Positions 5,419-5,662 of a DNA stretch of 5,662 bases are shown here, piece after piece. The DNA is taken from NCBI GenBank assembly GCA_013814015.1, contig JACCQS010000018.1, forward strand, positions 1-5,662. The letters are read 5' to 3'. The notes under the pieces are model-generated. The model was not told the origin of the DNA. It did no database searches and worked only from the letters and a program-made list of their open reading frames with translations. The translations under genes were made by a program, and so were the position numbers. The stretch's first letter is position 1. The number at the start of each line of letters is the position of its first letter. Origin of the DNA: Geodermatophilaceae bacterium. GTDB taxonomy: Bacteria; Actinomycetota; Actinomycetes; Mycobacteriales; Geodermatophilaceae.

Positions 5419-5569
5419 GCAGGCCCGGGGCGTGGCGAAGTACAAGTGGCCGGAGCGGCTCGAGTTGGTAGGGGAGCTGTTGAGTACCAAGGTCGGGAAG
5501 ATCGACAAGAATGCGTTGCGAGAAGATCTCGCCGTACGACTTGGCCGCTCCCAGGAAGGCACTCGATGA
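5396..5569 (+). pseudogene. C-terminal stub of an aryl-AMP ligase (EntE/DhbE/SdgA-like)
   Basis: Only about the last 57 codons of an acyl-adenylating enzyme remain, against about 540 in intact relatives. From 5396 the frame reads LGEVRATMQARGVAKYKWPE and continues RLELVGELL, then TKVGKIDKNALREDLAVRL. This matches the A10 end of 2,3-dihydroxybenzoate- or salicylate-AMP ligases; the Lys of GKIDK is the conserved adenylation lysine. Upstream of about 5390 the same frame has no ligase features and is antisense to the IclR gene, so the remaining 90% is missing rather than frameshifted. An in-frame ATG at 5417, 11 nt after GGGGAGG (5399-5405), could still yield a 50-residue peptide. Its TGA overlaps the ATG of the next gene, showing they were one operon. 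Other ANL-family acyl-CoA ligases are a possible alternative. Confidence 0.8.
5553..5559 (+). promoter_or_regulatory. Shine-Dalgarno site of the maleylpyruvate isomerase-like gene
   Basis: AGGAAGG lies 6 nt before the ATG at 5566, inside the end of the ligase stub. It is the clearest ribosome binding site in the window and supports translation of the downstream gene even if coupling to the ligase stub fails. Confidence 0.7.
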
Positions 5570-5662
5570 CGGTTCCGGAATCCGCCGCGCACGTTCTGGA
5601 GTGGATGCGGGAGGGCGAGGCCCGGTTTCTCGATCAGATCAACGGGCTCACCGACGACGAAC
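5566..5662 (+). CDS. Maleylpyruvate isomerase / DinB-type protein, N-terminus (3' end outside window)
   Basis: The first 32 codons are visible: MTVPESAAHVLEWMREGEAR then FLDQINGLTDDE. This resembles the opening helix of mycothiol-dependent maleylpyruvate isomerases and their DinB-fold relatives, which start with a helix of the form VLxWMxEGxxRFLxxLxGLxD. The metal-binding histidines of that fold would lie beyond the window, so the function is not proven. Mycothiol-dependent maleylpyruvate isomerase converts maleylpyruvate, the gentisate ring-cleavage product, to fumarylpyruvate. The ATGA overlap with the ligase stub (stop 5567-5569) and the AGGAAGG site indicate an operon. An aryl-AMP ligase and an IclR regulator next door fit salicylate/gentisate breakdown. 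Other DinB-fold thiol transferases are possible. Confidence 0.6.
   Translation, partial: MTVPESAAHVLEWMREGEARFLDQINGLTDDE

Overview
This window looks like chromosomal DNA from a high-GC actinobacterium. Codon third positions are strongly G/C. RpiB has the mycobacterial GSGNGEQ active-site loop, there is an Eis-family acetyltransferase, and the last gene resembles mycothiol-dependent maleylpyruvate isomerases; mycothiol is an actinobacterial thiol. Genus is not resolved; Kribbella or a micromonosporacete would be my guess, with low confidence.

Layout. (1) Positions 1-2407 hold a divergent module: a partial EamA/DMT-family exporter on the minus strand, an ArsR-type winged-helix regulator on the plus strand, and 18 bp after it a fused VOC-cupin-cupin protein. 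The exporter and regulator appear to be driven by two mirror-image leaderless-type promoters. Their -35 slots coincide on the centre of a 16-bp near-palindrome, which is the natural candidate operator. The simplest reading is a regulator controlling export and perhaps conversion of a small molecule, but the substrate is unknown. (2) Positions 2448-3266 hold a second divergent pair only 36 bp apart: a small thiamine-binding-type protein (MTH1187/YkoF superfamily) and ribose-5-phosphate isomerase B. (3) Positions 3271-3331 hold a long imperfect inverted repeat between convergent genes. It is a bidirectional terminator or a dispersed palindromic element. (4) Positions 3337-4572 encode an Eis-family GNAT acetyltransferase on the minus strand.

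(5) Positions 4604-5662 are a damaged catabolic locus. An IclR-family regulator (minus) is broken by a one-base deletion at about 5277/5278, inside the recognition region of its helix-turn-helix. Its start abuts, and overlaps on the opposite strand, the last 50-60 codons of an aryl-AMP ligase (EntE/DhbE/SdgA-like). The rest of that ligase is absent, so the join looks like a deletion or rearrangement scar. The ligase stub is joined by an ATGA overlap to a maleylpyruvate-isomerase/DinB-type gene that runs off the window. Salicylate breakdown through an acyl-AMP ligase to gentisate and maleylpyruvate, with an IclR regulator, is a known actinobacterial arrangement. I therefore infer the remains of a salicylate or gentisate operon.

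No tRNA, rRNA, CRISPR array, transposase or phage gene is visible. There is no gene-free stretch longer than 300 bases; the longest gap between intact coding regions is about 70 bases.
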